Numbered from the stretch's first letter, positions 41,132 to 51,926 are shown. The stretch is 64,000 nucleotides of DNA from Streptomyces sp. Ru62 (GCF_002920615.1 NZ_PQSU01000018.1:124001-188000); one strand, 5' to 3'. A program made the numbers and translations. The notes: generated from the sequence alone by a model not told the origin.

Positions 41132-42565
41132 ATGGCACCACATCGATTCCACGAGCAGTTCCACCACATCCAGCGCTCCCTGCCGGACGTCCCCCTCACC
41201 ATGGGGCCGGACGACTCCGCCGGGTACTTCTACGAGAAGGGCGTCGTCCTCGTCCGGGACGGCGAGGAGGCCCGGTTCGTCGAGGACGCCGTGCGCACGC
41301 ACTTCACCGAGACCCAGGGACTCGTCCCCGACCACGTGCGCCGCGTGGGCCCGCGGGCCGGCCGCACCGGCGTCACCCGCATCCGGGTCGGCGACCCGGC
41401 CGAGGGCGAGGACAGCGTGCCGCACGCCCTGCGCGCCGTGCGGGAGGCCGAGGACCGCCAGGGCCGGCGGCTGGCCGGCCGCAACCACGTGGTGCACATC
41501 GCGGGGAACGTCAACGCCTGCCCCGGCGACGAGCCCGTGCCCGTCCCGCGCACCGAGACCGCCAACCCGGCCCCGGCCGAGGGAAGTTACGACCCGGCCA
41601 CCGCGGTCGGCGTCCTCGTGATCGACACCGGCCTGGTGCACGACCACCGCTCCTACCCGCTGCTCGCCCACACCACGGGCGACGCCCAGCTCACCGAGAC
41701 CGACGCCGACGGCGTGCTGCGCCAGTACGTCGGCCACGGCACGTTCATCGCCGGGATCCTCGCGGCCGTCGCCCCCAACACCGACATCACCGTGCGCGGC
41801 ACGCTCAACGACGCCGGCGCCGTCCTGGAGTCGGAGTTCGGCGCCCTGCTCTTCGACGCGGTCGACCGGGGCGGCTGGCCGGACATCATCAGCCTCTCCG
41901 CGGGCACGCCCAGCGCGGACACCGACGGCCTGATCGGTCTGGACGCGTTCATGGCGGAACTGCGCGAGCAGCGGACCCTGCTGGTGGCCGCCGCCGGCAA
42001 CAACGGCAGCGACATCCCGTTCTGGCCCGCCGCCTACGCCGGCCTGCCCGAGTTCGCCGACTGCGTGCTGTCGGTCGGCGCCCTCCGCTCGGACGGCGCG
42101 TCCGGGGCCTGCTTCACCAACCACGGGCCATGGGTGCGCGTGCACGCCCCCGGCGAGCGCCTCACCAGCGCCCTGACCGGCTTCACCGCGCCCGTGCCGT
42201 ACATCTACCAGCACTCCACCTACGACGCCTGCCGGTTCGGCGACGCCGACTACGCCTGCACCTGCCAGTTCCCGCGCCACACCGGTGTGCTGAGCGAGGG
42301 CCGGGAGAGCACCGGCGCCAAGCCGGACCAGGTGATGTTCGACGGCCTGGCGCAGTGGAGCGGCACCTCCTTCGCCACCCCGGTGGCCGCGGGACTGGTC
42401 GCCGCGCGGATGACCGCGTACCGGGAACGCGACCCGCGGGCGGCCGGTACCGGGCTGCTGGCCGCGGACGCGGAGCGGGCCGAGGTGCGCGGGGCGGATG
42501 TCGCGGCGCTCCGGCCGCCGACCTGGCGCCCGGTCCCCGCCGTGCTCCCGGCGCTGCCCGCATGA
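41132..42565 (+). CDS. Cytoplasmic S8 subtilisin-like serine protease
   Basis: 477 residues. The catalytic triad is intact: D165 (VLVIDTGLVHDH), H202 (GHGTFIAGILAA) and S413 (WSGTSFATPVAAG), with oxyanion N290 in VAAAGNNGS. A ~150-residue N-terminal region rich in charged residues has no signal peptide and may be an inhibitory or recognition domain. Cys375/377 plus others near 367 (YDACRFGDADYACTC) may bind metal or form a redox switch. Lack of export sequence and the neighbouring CHAT protease and sigma factor suggest intracellular signalling, not nutrition. ATG 41132 follows GGGGGAGGA. Confidence 0.9.
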   Translation: MAPHRFHEQFHHIQRSLPDVPLTMGPDDSAGYFYEKGVVLVRDGEEARFVEDAVRTHFTETQGLVPDHVRRVGPRAGRTGVTRIRVGDPAEGEDSVPHALRAVREAEDRQGRRLAGRNHVVHIAGNVNACPGDEPVPVPRTETANPAPAEGSYDPATAVGVLVIDTGLVHDHRSYPLLAHTTGDAQLTETDADGVLRQYVGHGTFIAGILAAVAPNTDITVRGTLNDAGAVLESEFGALLFDAVDRGGWPDIISLSAGTPSADTDGLIGLDAFMAELREQRTLLVAAAGNNGSDIPFWPAAYAGLPEFADCVLSVGALRSDGASGACFTNHGPWVRVHAPGERLTSALTGFTAPVPYIYQHSTYDACRFGDADYACTCQFPRHTGVLSEGRESTGAKPDQVMFDGLAQWSGTSFATPVAAGLVAARMTAYRERDPRAAGTGLLAADAERAEVRGADVAALRPPTWRPVPAVLPALPA

Positions 42566-42570
42566 CGGCC

Positions 42571-42597
42571 GGAACCCTCCGCTCCACGGCGTACGAT
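42571..42597 (+). promoter_or_regulatory. Possible internal promoter for the sigma-factor gene
   Basis: GGAACC (42571-42576) resembles an ECF-type -35; TACGAT (42592-42597) lies 15 bp later, shorter than usual. If used, the sigma factor could be made independently of the subtilase and might activate its own gene. Confidence 0.3.
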
Positions 42598-42624
42598 GAC
42601 AGGCCGTACACGAGGGGTGGAGCC

Positions 42625-43200
42625 GTGGACCGAGCAGAGGTCGGCGCGTTGGTCCAGTCCGCCGTCGACGGGGACGCCGCGGCCTGGAAGGCGCTGGTGG
42701 AAGGGATGAGTCCGCTGGTGTGGTCGGTCGTGCGGGCACACCGGCTGTCGGACGCCGACGGGCACGAGGTCTTCCAGACCACCTGGTTCCGCTTCGCCCA
42801 GCATCTGGGCCGCATACGGGAACCCGACAAGGCCGGCGCCTGGCTGGCCAGTACCGCCCGGCACGAGTGCCTGAAGGTGCTCAAGGGCCTGGCGCGACTG
42901 ACCCTGACCGACGATCCACGGGTGCTGGACCGGGCCAGCGAGGACCGGACGCCGGAAGAGACGCTGATCGATTCCGAGGAGGCGGCGGACCGGGCCGAGC
43001 GGGTCCGCCGCCTGTGGCAGGAGCTGGACGGACTGGGCGAGCGCTGCCGGCAGTTGCTGCGCGTGCTGATGGCCTCGCCGCCGCCCAGCTACGGGGAGAT
43101 CTCGGCCGCCCTCGGCATCGCGGTCGGCAGCATCGGCCCGCTCCGCCAGCGCTGTCTGCGCCGGCTGCGGGCCCGGATGGACGCGCGGGGTGCGGTGTGA
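42625..43200 (+). CDS. ECF-type RNA polymerase sigma factor
   Basis: 191 residues from GTG 42625; an in-frame ATG at 42562 overlapping the subtilase stop is an alternative. Region 2 spans ~20-90 (MSPLVWSVVRAHRLSDADGH, VFQTTWFRFAQHLG, GAWLASTARHECL) and region 4 ~130-185 (LDGLGERCRQLLRVLMASPP, SYGEISAALGIAVGSIGPLR). The subtype resembles sigma factors that in actinobacteria sit beside CHAT and S8 proteases. It overlaps the next gene by 4 bp, so its small partner is made stoichiometrically. It probably redirects RNA polymerase when released by proteolysis. Confidence 0.87.
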   Translation: MDRAEVGALVQSAVDGDAAAWKALVEGMSPLVWSVVRAHRLSDADGHEVFQTTWFRFAQHLGRIREPDKAGAWLASTARHECLKVLKGLARLTLTDDPRVLDRASEDRTPEETLIDSEEAADRAERVRRLWQELDGLGERCRQLLRVLMASPPPSYGEISAALGIAVGSIGPLRQRCLRRLRARMDARGAV

Positions 43201-43667
43201 ACGGCGACGACAGGCCCGAGGGGCCGGAGGAGTTCGCGGACGGGCTGCTGGAGGAGGAGCTGCGCCAGGCGGCCGCCGTCCTGGACCCGGTCCCGGCCGA
43301 GCTGGTCCAGGCGGCCGTGGAGGCGTTCGCGCTGCACGACCTGGACGCCCGGCTCGCCGAGCTGACCTTCGACTCGCTCGTGGACGCGCTGCCCGTCAGG
43401 GGGGTCACGGACGCGCCGCGCATGCTGACGTTCCGCGCGGGCGAGGTGACCGTCGACGTGGAGGTCACCGAGGACGGTCTGATCGGCCAGCTGCTGCCGC
43501 CGCAGGCGGCGCGGATCGAGGTACTCGGCGGCCCGCAGACCACCCACGGCCCGCTGACCGCGGATCCTCTCGGCCGGTTCACCAGCGCCACCCCGCCGTC
43601 CGGCCCCTTCGCCCTGCGCCTGCGCACCGGCGCGGAGGTGATCGTCACGGAGTGGCTGCGGCCCTGA
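43197..43667 (+). CDS. Small conserved partner of the sigma factor, possible anti-sigma or adaptor
   Basis: 156 residues from GTG 43197, whose start overlaps the sigma stop. The N-terminal ~60 residues are acidic and helical (GLLEEELRQAAAVLDPVPAE, then VQAAVEAFALHDLDARLAEL). The C-terminal ~90 residues are beta-rich: FRAGEVTVDVEVTEDGLIGQ, LLPPQAARIEVLGG, then GRFTSATPPSGPFALRL, like a small carboxypeptidase-regulatory or transthyretin fold. No catalytic motif. Its position fits an anti-sigma factor or protease substrate. The family is not named with confidence. Confidence 0.75.
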   Translation: MNGDDRPEGPEEFADGLLEEELRQAAAVLDPVPAELVQAAVEAFALHDLDARLAELTFDSLVDALPVRGVTDAPRMLTFRAGEVTVDVEVTEDGLIGQLLPPQAARIEVLGGPQTTHGPLTADPLGRFTSATPPSGPFALRLRTGAEVIVTEWLRP

Positions 43668-43975
43668 CCGGACCGCGCCAGGCGGGCCGACGGGCCAGCG
43701 CCGGTCCACCGCGCGGGGTCCCCGCCGGTGGGCCAGGGCTGGCCGGGGTTGCGCCGGGGTGAGCCGTGTGGTTGGGCCCCGGGGGCGAGTCGGGTGTCCG
43801 CCGGGGCTGGTCGAGGCTGCCGGGGCCGGGCCGCGGGTCCGGTTGGGAGCCCGTGGCGGTGGTCGGACGGAGCCCGGCCGCTGGTCGGGGATCGCGTCCG
43901 CCTGACTCAGGGCGTCCGCGTGGCCTCAGCAGGAAGGCGAACGGCCGCTCGGCGAGCGTCGCTGCGCCCGGTCGG
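43668..43975. other. Non-coding G-rich gap
   Basis: 308 bp after the sigma partner gene. The plus strand is very G-rich with irregular GGCCGGGG-like and GGTCGG-like words and no convincing gene, promoter or strong hairpin. Open frames here have no family resemblance. It separates the protease/sigma module from the convergent N-formylglutamate amidohydrolase. Confidence 0.6.
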
Positions 43976-44767
43976 CTACACCGCGTCGACGAGGGTCGCC
44001 AGCGCCGTGGCGAGGCGGTCCAGGCCCGGGCCCGCCGGGCCGCCCGGCTCCGTCATGTACGTGTCCCGCCGGATCTCCACCATCAGGGCGCCGACCCGGA
44101 CGTCCGTGCCGTAGAACTCCAGCGGCACGTACGTCCCGGCGAACGGGCTGTCCAGGCCCGTCTCGCCGCAGCCGGCGAACGCCTTGCGGGCGGCCTCGGT
44201 CAGCTCCGGCGGGGTGTGGAAGGCGTCCGTGCCCAGGCACACCGGCGGGCGCGGCCCGCTGCCGTGCAGCTCGTACGGGAGCGGCTGGGCCGGGTACGAG
44301 TGCACGTCGATGATCACCGCGCGCCCGGTCGCGGCCAGCCGGCCGGCCACCGCCTGCGTCATGGCCGCGGCGTACGGCCGGAAATAGCGGTCGAGCAGCG
44401 GCTCGGGGTCGGTGTCCGCGGGGCGCAGCTCACCCTTGTGGGTGGTCCGCGTGTACACGGCACCCATCCCCACGGCGAGCATTTCCTCTCGCTCGTCCGG
44501 GAACCGCTCCGGGTCCACCACCAGCCGCGACAGCCGGTTCACGAACCGCCAGGGCCGGAGCCCGGCGAGCGCGGCGGCCCGCTCGGCGATCCGGGCGGTG
44601 TGCGCGTCCGTGATGTGGTCCAGCTCCCGCTCCAGTCCGGCGTCGTCCAGCACGATGCCGGCGCGTACGTCCTCCGGTATCGCCCGCGAGGAATGCGGCA
44701 CGTGCAGCAGCACCGGCGACTCGGCGGCACCGGGGAGGAGTTCGAACGAGGGCATGGTCTGGGACAC
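43976..44767 (-). CDS. N-formylglutamate amidohydrolase family protein
   Basis: 263 residues from GTG 44767 with AGGAG seven bases upstream. Family features: SPVLLHVPHSSRAIPEDVRA (~17-36), with an early His probably binding zinc; ELDHITDAHT (~48-57); WRFVNRLSRLVVDPERFPDE (~73-92); and VIIDVHSYPAQPLPYE (~150). It hydrolyses N-formyl-L-glutamate to glutamate and formate, the last step of one histidine degradation route, or deformylates a similar N-acyl amino acid. No other histidine-utilisation gene is nearby, so the physiological substrate is open. Confidence 0.87.
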   Translation of the reverse strand: MSQTMPSFELLPGAAESPVLLHVPHSSRAIPEDVRAGIVLDDAGLERELDHITDAHTARIAERAAALAGLRPWRFVNRLSRLVVDPERFPDEREEMLAVGMGAVYTRTTHKGELRPADTDPEPLLDRYFRPYAAAMTQAVAGRLAATGRAVIIDVHSYPAQPLPYELHGSGPRPPVCLGTDAFHTPPELTEAARKAFAGCGETGLDSPFAGTYVPLEFYGTDVRVGALMVEIRRDTYMTEPGGPAGPGLDRLATALATLVDAV

Positions 44768-44870
44768 CGGCTGCTCCTGAGGCGTTGGGGACGTGCACGA
44801 TCAAGGTGCCATACGGCACTGACAACGGCCCCCGCCCCGCATGCCACCGCCCGCAGGCCCGCCCCACATG

Positions 44871-44906
44871 CCTCCGCCCCGGCCGGGGGCCCGGCCGGGG
44901 CGGAGG
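44871..44906 (-). terminator. 15-bp GC terminator hairpin downstream of isocitrate dehydrogenase
   Basis: CCTCCGCCCCGGCCG (44871-44885) pairs perfectly with CGGCCGGGGCGGAGG (44892-44906), with a 6-nt loop. It lies 81 bp beyond the dehydrogenase stop and before the next gene on the same strand. Confidence 0.8.
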
Positions 44907-44929
44907 AGGACACGTCACCTCGACGGCTC

Positions 44930-44986
44930 AGGCGCCGCAGGCACCCGCTCGGGCGCCGCAGGCACCCCGCTCAGCCGCCGCAGGCA

Positions 44987-44993
<7 letters not shown>
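44930..44993. repeat. Three tandem ~21-bp repeats ending on the isocitrate dehydrogenase stop
   Basis: Three copies with the core CGCCGCAGGCAC (the third CCGCCGCAGGCAC); the last overlaps the gene's stop codon at 44987-44989. As with other repeats in this window, duplication seems to have started from a gene end. Confidence 0.7.
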
Positions 44994-47206
<2,213 letters not shown>

Positions 47207-47243
47207 CGGGTGCTCCGCTCCACGTCTGCAACATTGCTCGACA

Positions 47244-47675
47244 TCAAGATATCTCGTGCTCGGGGTCGGCTCGACAGGGGTCCTGGCCGGAAAATCCGCC
47301 GTCCGCCATCTCGCGCGCGATCCAGCGGCTGATCACCTCCACCACGTACGCGTGTTCGACGCGGGTCAGTGCGCGCCCCTTGGGGATGCCGTGCCAGCGC
47401 TCCAGGCAGCCCCGGCAGCAGGTGGCGGTCGCGTGCTGGGCCACGAACACCGGGTGACCCCGGTACGGCGTCTGCCGGCCGTCCTTGTACGGCTCGGCCG
47501 GTGCCAGCCGCTTCGCGATCAGGTCGTACGCGTGCCGGCGCAGGGTCGCCGGCCCTTTCAGGGCGGCGGTCGCCCGGTCCCGCCCGCGCAGGTGGAACTT
47601 CGCCCGGAACGGCTGGCGCGCGAGCGCGTCCAGCCGCCGGTCGAGCGTGCGGGGGTCCGGGGCCGGCGTCGTCAT
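47244..47675 (-). CDS. DUF4186 family protein
   Basis: 143 residues. The segment RQTPYRGHPVFVAQHATATC, followed by CRGCLERWHGIPKGRALT, is the strongly conserved DUF4186 core, with two close cysteines (CRGC, ~86-90) and several His that could bind a metal. No biochemical role is established for the family. It ends 37 bp before the isocitrate dehydrogenase start on the same strand, so read-through is possible, although the large gene probably has its own promoter. ATG 47675 gives a normal family length. Confidence 0.85.
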   Translation of the reverse strand: MTTPAPDPRTLDRRLDALARQPFRAKFHLRGRDRATAALKGPATLRRHAYDLIAKRLAPAEPYKDGRQTPYRGHPVFVAQHATATCCRGCLERWHGIPKGRALTRVEHAYVVEVISRWIAREMADGGFSGQDPCRADPEHEIS

Positions 47676-47716
47676 GCTGCTTCGAGCATACGTGCCGGTC
47701 AGGAATTCAGGCCGGG

Positions 47717-48808
47717 CTACTCCGTGGCCTGCGGCCCCGGCACCGCGCCCTCCCCGCTGCGCTGCTGCGGGATCACCGCCGTGCCCTGCTGGAGGGAGAC
47801 CGTGCGCGTGGGGGCCGGGATGCGGATGCCCTCCTCGCGGTAGCGGCGGTGCAGACGCTTGATGAACTCGTGCTTGATCCGGTACTGGTCGCTGAACTCA
47901 CCCACGCCGAGGATCACCGTGAAGCCGATCCGGGAGTCGCCGAAGGTGTGGAAGCGGATGGCGGGCTCGTGCTCCGGCACGGCTCCGGTGACCTCCGTCA
48001 TGACCTCCGTGACCACCTCGGCGGTCACCCGCTCGACGTGCTCCAGGTCGGAGTCGTAGCTCACCCCGGCCTGCACCAGCACGGTCAGCTCCTGCTCGGG
48101 CCGCGTGAAGTTGGTCATGTTGGCCTTGGCGAGCTGGCCGTTGGGGATGACCACCAGGTTGTTGGAGAGCTGGCGGACCGTCGTCTGGCGCCAGTTGATG
48201 TCCACCACATAGCCCTCCTCGCCGCTGCTCAGCCGGATGTAGTCGCCCGGCTGGACGGTCTTGGAGGCGAGGATGTGGATGCCCGCGAAGAGGTTGGCGA
48301 GCGTGTCCTGGAGCGCCAGGGCGACCGCCAGACCGCCGACGCCCAGGGCGGTGAGCAGCGGCGCTATGGAGATGCCCAGGGTCTGCAGGACGACCAGGAA
48401 GCCGATCGCCAGCACCAGCACGCGGGTGATGTTGACGAAGATGGTCGCCGAGCCCGCGACCCCGGAGCGGGACTGGGTCACCGAACGGACCAGGCCGGCG
48501 ATCACCCGGGCCGCGGAGAACGTCACCACGACGATCAGCCAGACCTCAAGCGCCTGGTTCACATGGTGCTGGACGCTCCGGGTGAGCGGCAGCACGGCCG
48601 CTGCCGCCGCCGCGCCGCCCGCGATCGCCGCCCAGGGCACGACCGAGCGCAGCGCGTCCACGATGACGTCGTCGCCGCTCCAGCGGGTCCGCTTGGCGTG
48701 CTTCGCGAGCCAGCGCAGCAGGGTGCGCGACATGAAGGCGAGCACCAGGCCCGCCGCCAGGGCGATGCCGGCGAGGACGAGGTCGTCCAGGGTCAGCGCG
48801 CGGTTCAC
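47717..48808 (-). CDS. MscS-family mechanosensitive ion channel
   Basis: 363 residues from GTG 48808. Four N-terminal hydrophobic helices (~8-26, 55-75, 85-105, 125-145) are followed by the pore helix and MscS core LLTALGVGGLAVALALQDTL and ANLFAGIHILASKTVQPGDY (~150-190). The cytosolic beta domain includes VDINWRQTTVRQLSNNLVVI and PNGQLAKANMTNF. It opens under membrane tension to release osmolytes. The Gln-rich tail QQGTAVIPQQRSG is variable. It stands alone in its orientation group next to an APC permease. Confidence 0.92.
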   Translation of the reverse strand: MNRALTLDDLVLAGIALAAGLVLAFMSRTLLRWLAKHAKRTRWSGDDVIVDALRSVVPWAAIAGGAAAAAAVLPLTRSVQHHVNQALEVWLIVVVTFSAARVIAGLVRSVTQSRSGVAGSATIFVNITRVLVLAIGFLVVLQTLGISIAPLLTALGVGGLAVALALQDTLANLFAGIHILASKTVQPGDYIRLSSGEEGYVVDINWRQTTVRQLSNNLVVIPNGQLAKANMTNFTRPEQELTVLVQAGVSYDSDLEHVERVTAEVVTEVMTEVTGAVPEHEPAIRFHTFGDSRIGFTVILGVGEFSDQYRIKHEFIKRLHRRYREEGIRIPAPTRTVSLQQGTAVIPQQRSGEGAVPGPQATE

Positions 48809-48997
48809 CGGTCACCTCCGGGGCGTGCGGCCGCTGCGGAGAGCCGTTTGTGAAGTCTCGTCACGTTGTCACCTGCTCGATGTCCGGGATGTGCGACCGC
48901 GCCGGCCGGAGGAACTCCGGTGACCGGCGCGCTCGTTCATCCTGCCGTATCCGGCACGCCCGTTCGTACCGGGACCGGCGCTCGTCGGGCAGCCGGC

Positions 48998-50536
48998 TCA
49001 GACGATGCCCTCCGCGAGTTCCGCCTGGTCGCGGTCGCTGCCGTACGCGGCGGTGGTGGGGGTGCCGTACGACCGGCGGGCGACGTACCACCAGACGCTG
49101 GCCAGCACCAGGACCACGGCGAGGGCGACGGAGGCGTAGTTCATCGTGTCGACCGTGACCGGCGACGACTGCGGCAGGCAGAACAGCACCGTCACGCACG
49201 CCACCCACACGACCGCGATCCAGCCGACCGGCTTGCTCCAGCGGCCCAGTTGCCACGGACCCGGCTGGAAACGGTCGCCCGCGCGCAGCCGCAGGAACAC
49301 GGGGATGGCGTAGGCCGGGGTGATGCCGATGACGTTGATGGCGGTCACCGCGTTGTACGCCGTCGCCGAGTACAGCGACGGCAGGGCGAGGACACAGGCC
49401 ACGACGACGGACAGCCAGACGGCCGCGACCGGCGTCTGGGTGCGGCCGCTGACCTTGCGCCACAGGTGCGAGCCGGGCAGCGCGCCGTCCCGGCTGAACG
49501 CGAACACCATCCGGCTGGCCGCGGCGACCTCGGCGTTGCCGCAGAAGAGCTGGGCGATGACGACCACGAGGAGCAGGGCGCTCGCGCCGTCGGTGCCGAG
49601 GCCGTCCAGCAGGATCTGGGCGGGCGGCACGCCGGTGCCGGTGGTGCGGGTGGCGTCGTAGTCCTGGATGGCGAAGGTGAGACCGGCGAGCAGTACGAAA
49701 CCGGCCAGCCAGGACACCCAGATGGCGCGGACGATGCCGCGGGAGGCGGCCACCGAGGCGTGCGAGGTCTCTTCCGACAGGTGGGCGGAGGCGTCGTAGC
49801 CGGAGAAGGTGTACTGCGCGAGGAGCAGGCCGATCGCCGCCACGTACAGCGGGTTCTCCCAGCCGGTCTCGTTGACGAACTCCGTGAACACGAAGGACGC
49901 CGACTGGTGGTGGTCGGGGACGATCACCAGCGCGCCGACGATCAGCGCCACACCCGCCAGGTGCCACCACACGCTGACCGAGTTGAGCAGGCTGACCAGG
50001 CGCACGCCGAACAGGTTCAGCACCGCGTGCAGCAGCAGGATCGCGCAGAAGATCAGCATCGTTCTGCCGGGCGTCGGCTCGAAGCCCCACTGGAGGTTGG
50101 CGAACGCGCCGGTGAACAGGGCGGCGCCGTAGTCGATGCCGGCGATCGCGCCGAGCAGGCCGAGCAGGTTCAGCCAGCCGGTGTACCAGCCCCAGCGCCG
50201 GCCGCCGAGCCGGTCGGCCATGTAGTACAGGGCGCCGGAGGTGGGGTAGGCGCTGGTGACCTCGGCGAGCGCGAGGCCGACGCACAGCACGAACAGGCCG
50301 ACGCCCGCCCAGCCCCAGAGCATCACGGCGGGCCCGCCGGTGTTCAGGCCGAAGCCGTACAGGGTCATGCAGCCGGACAGGATCGAGATCACCGAGAAGC
50401 TGATCGCGAAGTTGCCGAAGCCGCCCATGCGGCGGGCCAGCACCGGCCGGTAGCCGAGTTCCCGCAGCCGCTGCTCCTCGTCCTGCTGCGGCAGACCGGG
50501 GGAGGGGGTGGGCGAGGGATCGGGGGTGGGGGACAC
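48998..50536 (-). CDS. APC-superfamily amino acid permease (GabP/BAT-like)
   Basis: 512 residues from GTG 50536, eight bases after AGGAGG. Twelve membrane helices; RMGGFGNFAISFSVISILSG (~36-55) and AEVTSAYPTSGALYYMADRL (~90-110) are typical of the eukaryote-like BAT1/GABA permease branch of the APC superfamily. SEETSHASVAASRGI is the conserved cytoplasmic loop. It should import an amino acid, GABA or a polyamine using the proton gradient. No linked catabolic gene identifies the substrate. Confidence 0.87.
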   Translation of the reverse strand: MSPTPDPSPTPSPGLPQQDEEQRLRELGYRPVLARRMGGFGNFAISFSVISILSGCMTLYGFGLNTGGPAVMLWGWAGVGLFVLCVGLALAEVTSAYPTSGALYYMADRLGGRRWGWYTGWLNLLGLLGAIAGIDYGAALFTGAFANLQWGFEPTPGRTMLIFCAILLLHAVLNLFGVRLVSLLNSVSVWWHLAGVALIVGALVIVPDHHQSASFVFTEFVNETGWENPLYVAAIGLLLAQYTFSGYDASAHLSEETSHASVAASRGIVRAIWVSWLAGFVLLAGLTFAIQDYDATRTTGTGVPPAQILLDGLGTDGASALLLVVVIAQLFCGNAEVAAASRMVFAFSRDGALPGSHLWRKVSGRTQTPVAAVWLSVVVACVLALPSLYSATAYNAVTAINVIGITPAYAIPVFLRLRAGDRFQPGPWQLGRWSKPVGWIAVVWVACVTVLFCLPQSSPVTVDTMNYASVALAVVLVLASVWWYVARRSYGTPTTAAYGSDRDQAELAEGIV

Positions 50537-50611
50537 GCGGGGACCTCCTGGATCAACGGTTGTCGGACGAGCACGTGCAACGGGGTCGTTCAGGGGGCGG
50601 TGCGGGCTGCC

Positions 50612-50676
50612 CCCGGTGGTGCGGGGGGCGGGGGCTGTTCCCGGTGGTGCGGGGGCTGTGCGGTTCCCGGTGGTGC
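50612..50676. repeat. Three copies of CCCGGTGGTGC in the permease upstream region
   Basis: Copies at 50612-50622, 50640-50650 and 50666-50676, spaced 26-28 bp within a G-rich tract between two minus-strand genes. They may be degenerate tandem duplications or a regulator array; spacing is near 2.5 helical turns. Confidence 0.5.
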
Positions 50677-50727
50677 TGAGGAGGGACGGTCAGGAGGGGT
50701 GGTCAGAAGGGGTGTGCAGGCGTGGGT

Positions 50728-51714
50728 TCAGGGGTGGGAGCCTTCCGTGGCGGCCCGGCAGCGGTCCCGGGCCTGGACGAAGACCTCCACCGCGCGGTCC
50801 CGGTCCGGAGTGCGGTACATCCAGGGCGGCGGGGTGAAGTAGGGCCCGATCGCCTCGAACACCCTTGCCGCGTCGGCGAACCGCAGGGCGCCCCACAACG
50901 CGTGGGCCAGATGGTTGAGGTCCGGCAGCGCGCGCTCGGCGGGCTCCGTCCGCTCGAACCAGGAATGCAGCGCGCGCCGCGCCTCCCGGGCCGCCTCCTC
51001 CACCACCCAGTGCAGGTCCAGCGCCGCGTCGTGCCCGCTGTCCCGGCGGTAGCGCTCGACCCGGACGTAGAGCGGCAGCAGGTGCAGCGCCGAGCCGGGC
51101 GGGGCCTGGCCGGCGGCCCACTGCGCGTAGCCGGCGGCCTCCGCGAGCCGGCCCGAACCACCGCGCGCGTACAGGAACTGGAGCATCCGGTGGTGGGCCT
51201 CACGGTTGAACGGGTCGCGCTTGCCTGCTTCGGCCAGCAGCCCCCAGGGCCCCGGCGGCAGCAGCGGCTCCGGCGCGGTGGCCCGGTGCTCCTCCCAGCG
51301 CTGCTCCGGGTCGAGCTGTGCCAGCGCCAGCAGACACACCCAGGGCACCGGGTCCCGCGGTGCGGCCACGGTCGCCGACTGGGCGGCGTCCCACGCCTCG
51401 ATCCACAACTCATGGGTACGGCGGTGTCGTTCCCTCCGGGCCCGCAGCGCGCGCTCGACGCCGACGCGCGCGTGCATCACCCGCGCGTGCGCGCTGTCCG
51501 GCTCCTCGGTGAGCCAGGCCCGCACCACGTCGGTGCCGGCCGCGGCCGCCGCCAGCACCTGGGTGCGCTGGGTCCACTGCCACCACCGCGTGGTCTCCGC
51601 GAGCAGGGTGCGCATGGCCATCCAGCGGCCGGTGCGCAGGTCCTGGAGCGCGGCGCGCAGCGCGTGGTCGGGGCCGGCGGGGTCGTAGGAGGGGCGGGCT
51701 CCGTCTCTGGCCAT
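50728..51714 (-). CDS. Hypothetical alpha-helical protein
   Basis: 328 residues from ATG 51714 (MARDGARPSYDPAGPDHALR). The composition is rich in Ala, Arg, Trp and Glu with no signal peptide or membrane segment, and repeated helix pairs such as RMLQFLYARGGSGRLAEAAG and WAAGQAPPGSALHLLPLYVR suggest a TPR-like solenoid. The conserved-looking motif GKRDPFNREAHHRML could bind a ligand or partner. The frame extends 47 codons upstream, but that part lacks a clear ribosome site. Similar proteins are common in streptomycetes without assigned function. It is divergent from the FGGY kinase at 52013. Confidence 0.72.
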   Translation of the reverse strand: MARDGARPSYDPAGPDHALRAALQDLRTGRWMAMRTLLAETTRWWQWTQRTQVLAAAAAGTDVVRAWLTEEPDSAHARVMHARVGVERALRARRERHRRTHELWIEAWDAAQSATVAAPRDPVPWVCLLALAQLDPEQRWEEHRATAPEPLLPPGPWGLLAEAGKRDPFNREAHHRMLQFLYARGGSGRLAEAAGYAQWAAGQAPPGSALHLLPLYVRVERYRRDSGHDAALDLHWVVEEAAREARRALHSWFERTEPAERALPDLNHLAHALWGALRFADAARVFEAIGPYFTPPPWMYRTPDRDRAVEVFVQARDRCRAATEGSHP

Positions 51715-51896
51715 CAGCCGCCGGCCCCCGGCCCCGGGCGCACGGGCGAGGTGGCGGGGTGACGTCGCAACTGCCCTCCCCTGGGCGGTGATGAAGATGT
51801 CCGGTGGTCGGCGGTCACTATAGAGGCGCGGGTTCCGCCATACCATTGTTGCCAAGTCAACTTCCGGCAGGGCGAGTTGAGCGATGGGGCAAGCCC

Positions 51897-51926
51897 TTGA
51901 CTCCGGGCCTGCGGCGGCGGCAGGCT
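51897..51926 (+). promoter_or_regulatory. Candidate promoter for the kinase/FAD operon
   Basis: TTGACT (51897-51902), an 18-bp spacer and CAGGCT (51921-51926), retaining the A and T of a -10. It lies in the ~300-bp gap between divergent genes. A TATAGT hexamer on the minus strand near 51819 may serve the hypothetical gene. Confidence 0.35.

Noticed and set aside
43668..43975. A further gene of the protease/sigma module
   Set aside because: Only G-rich low-complexity frames, no ribosome site and no conserved-looking segment.
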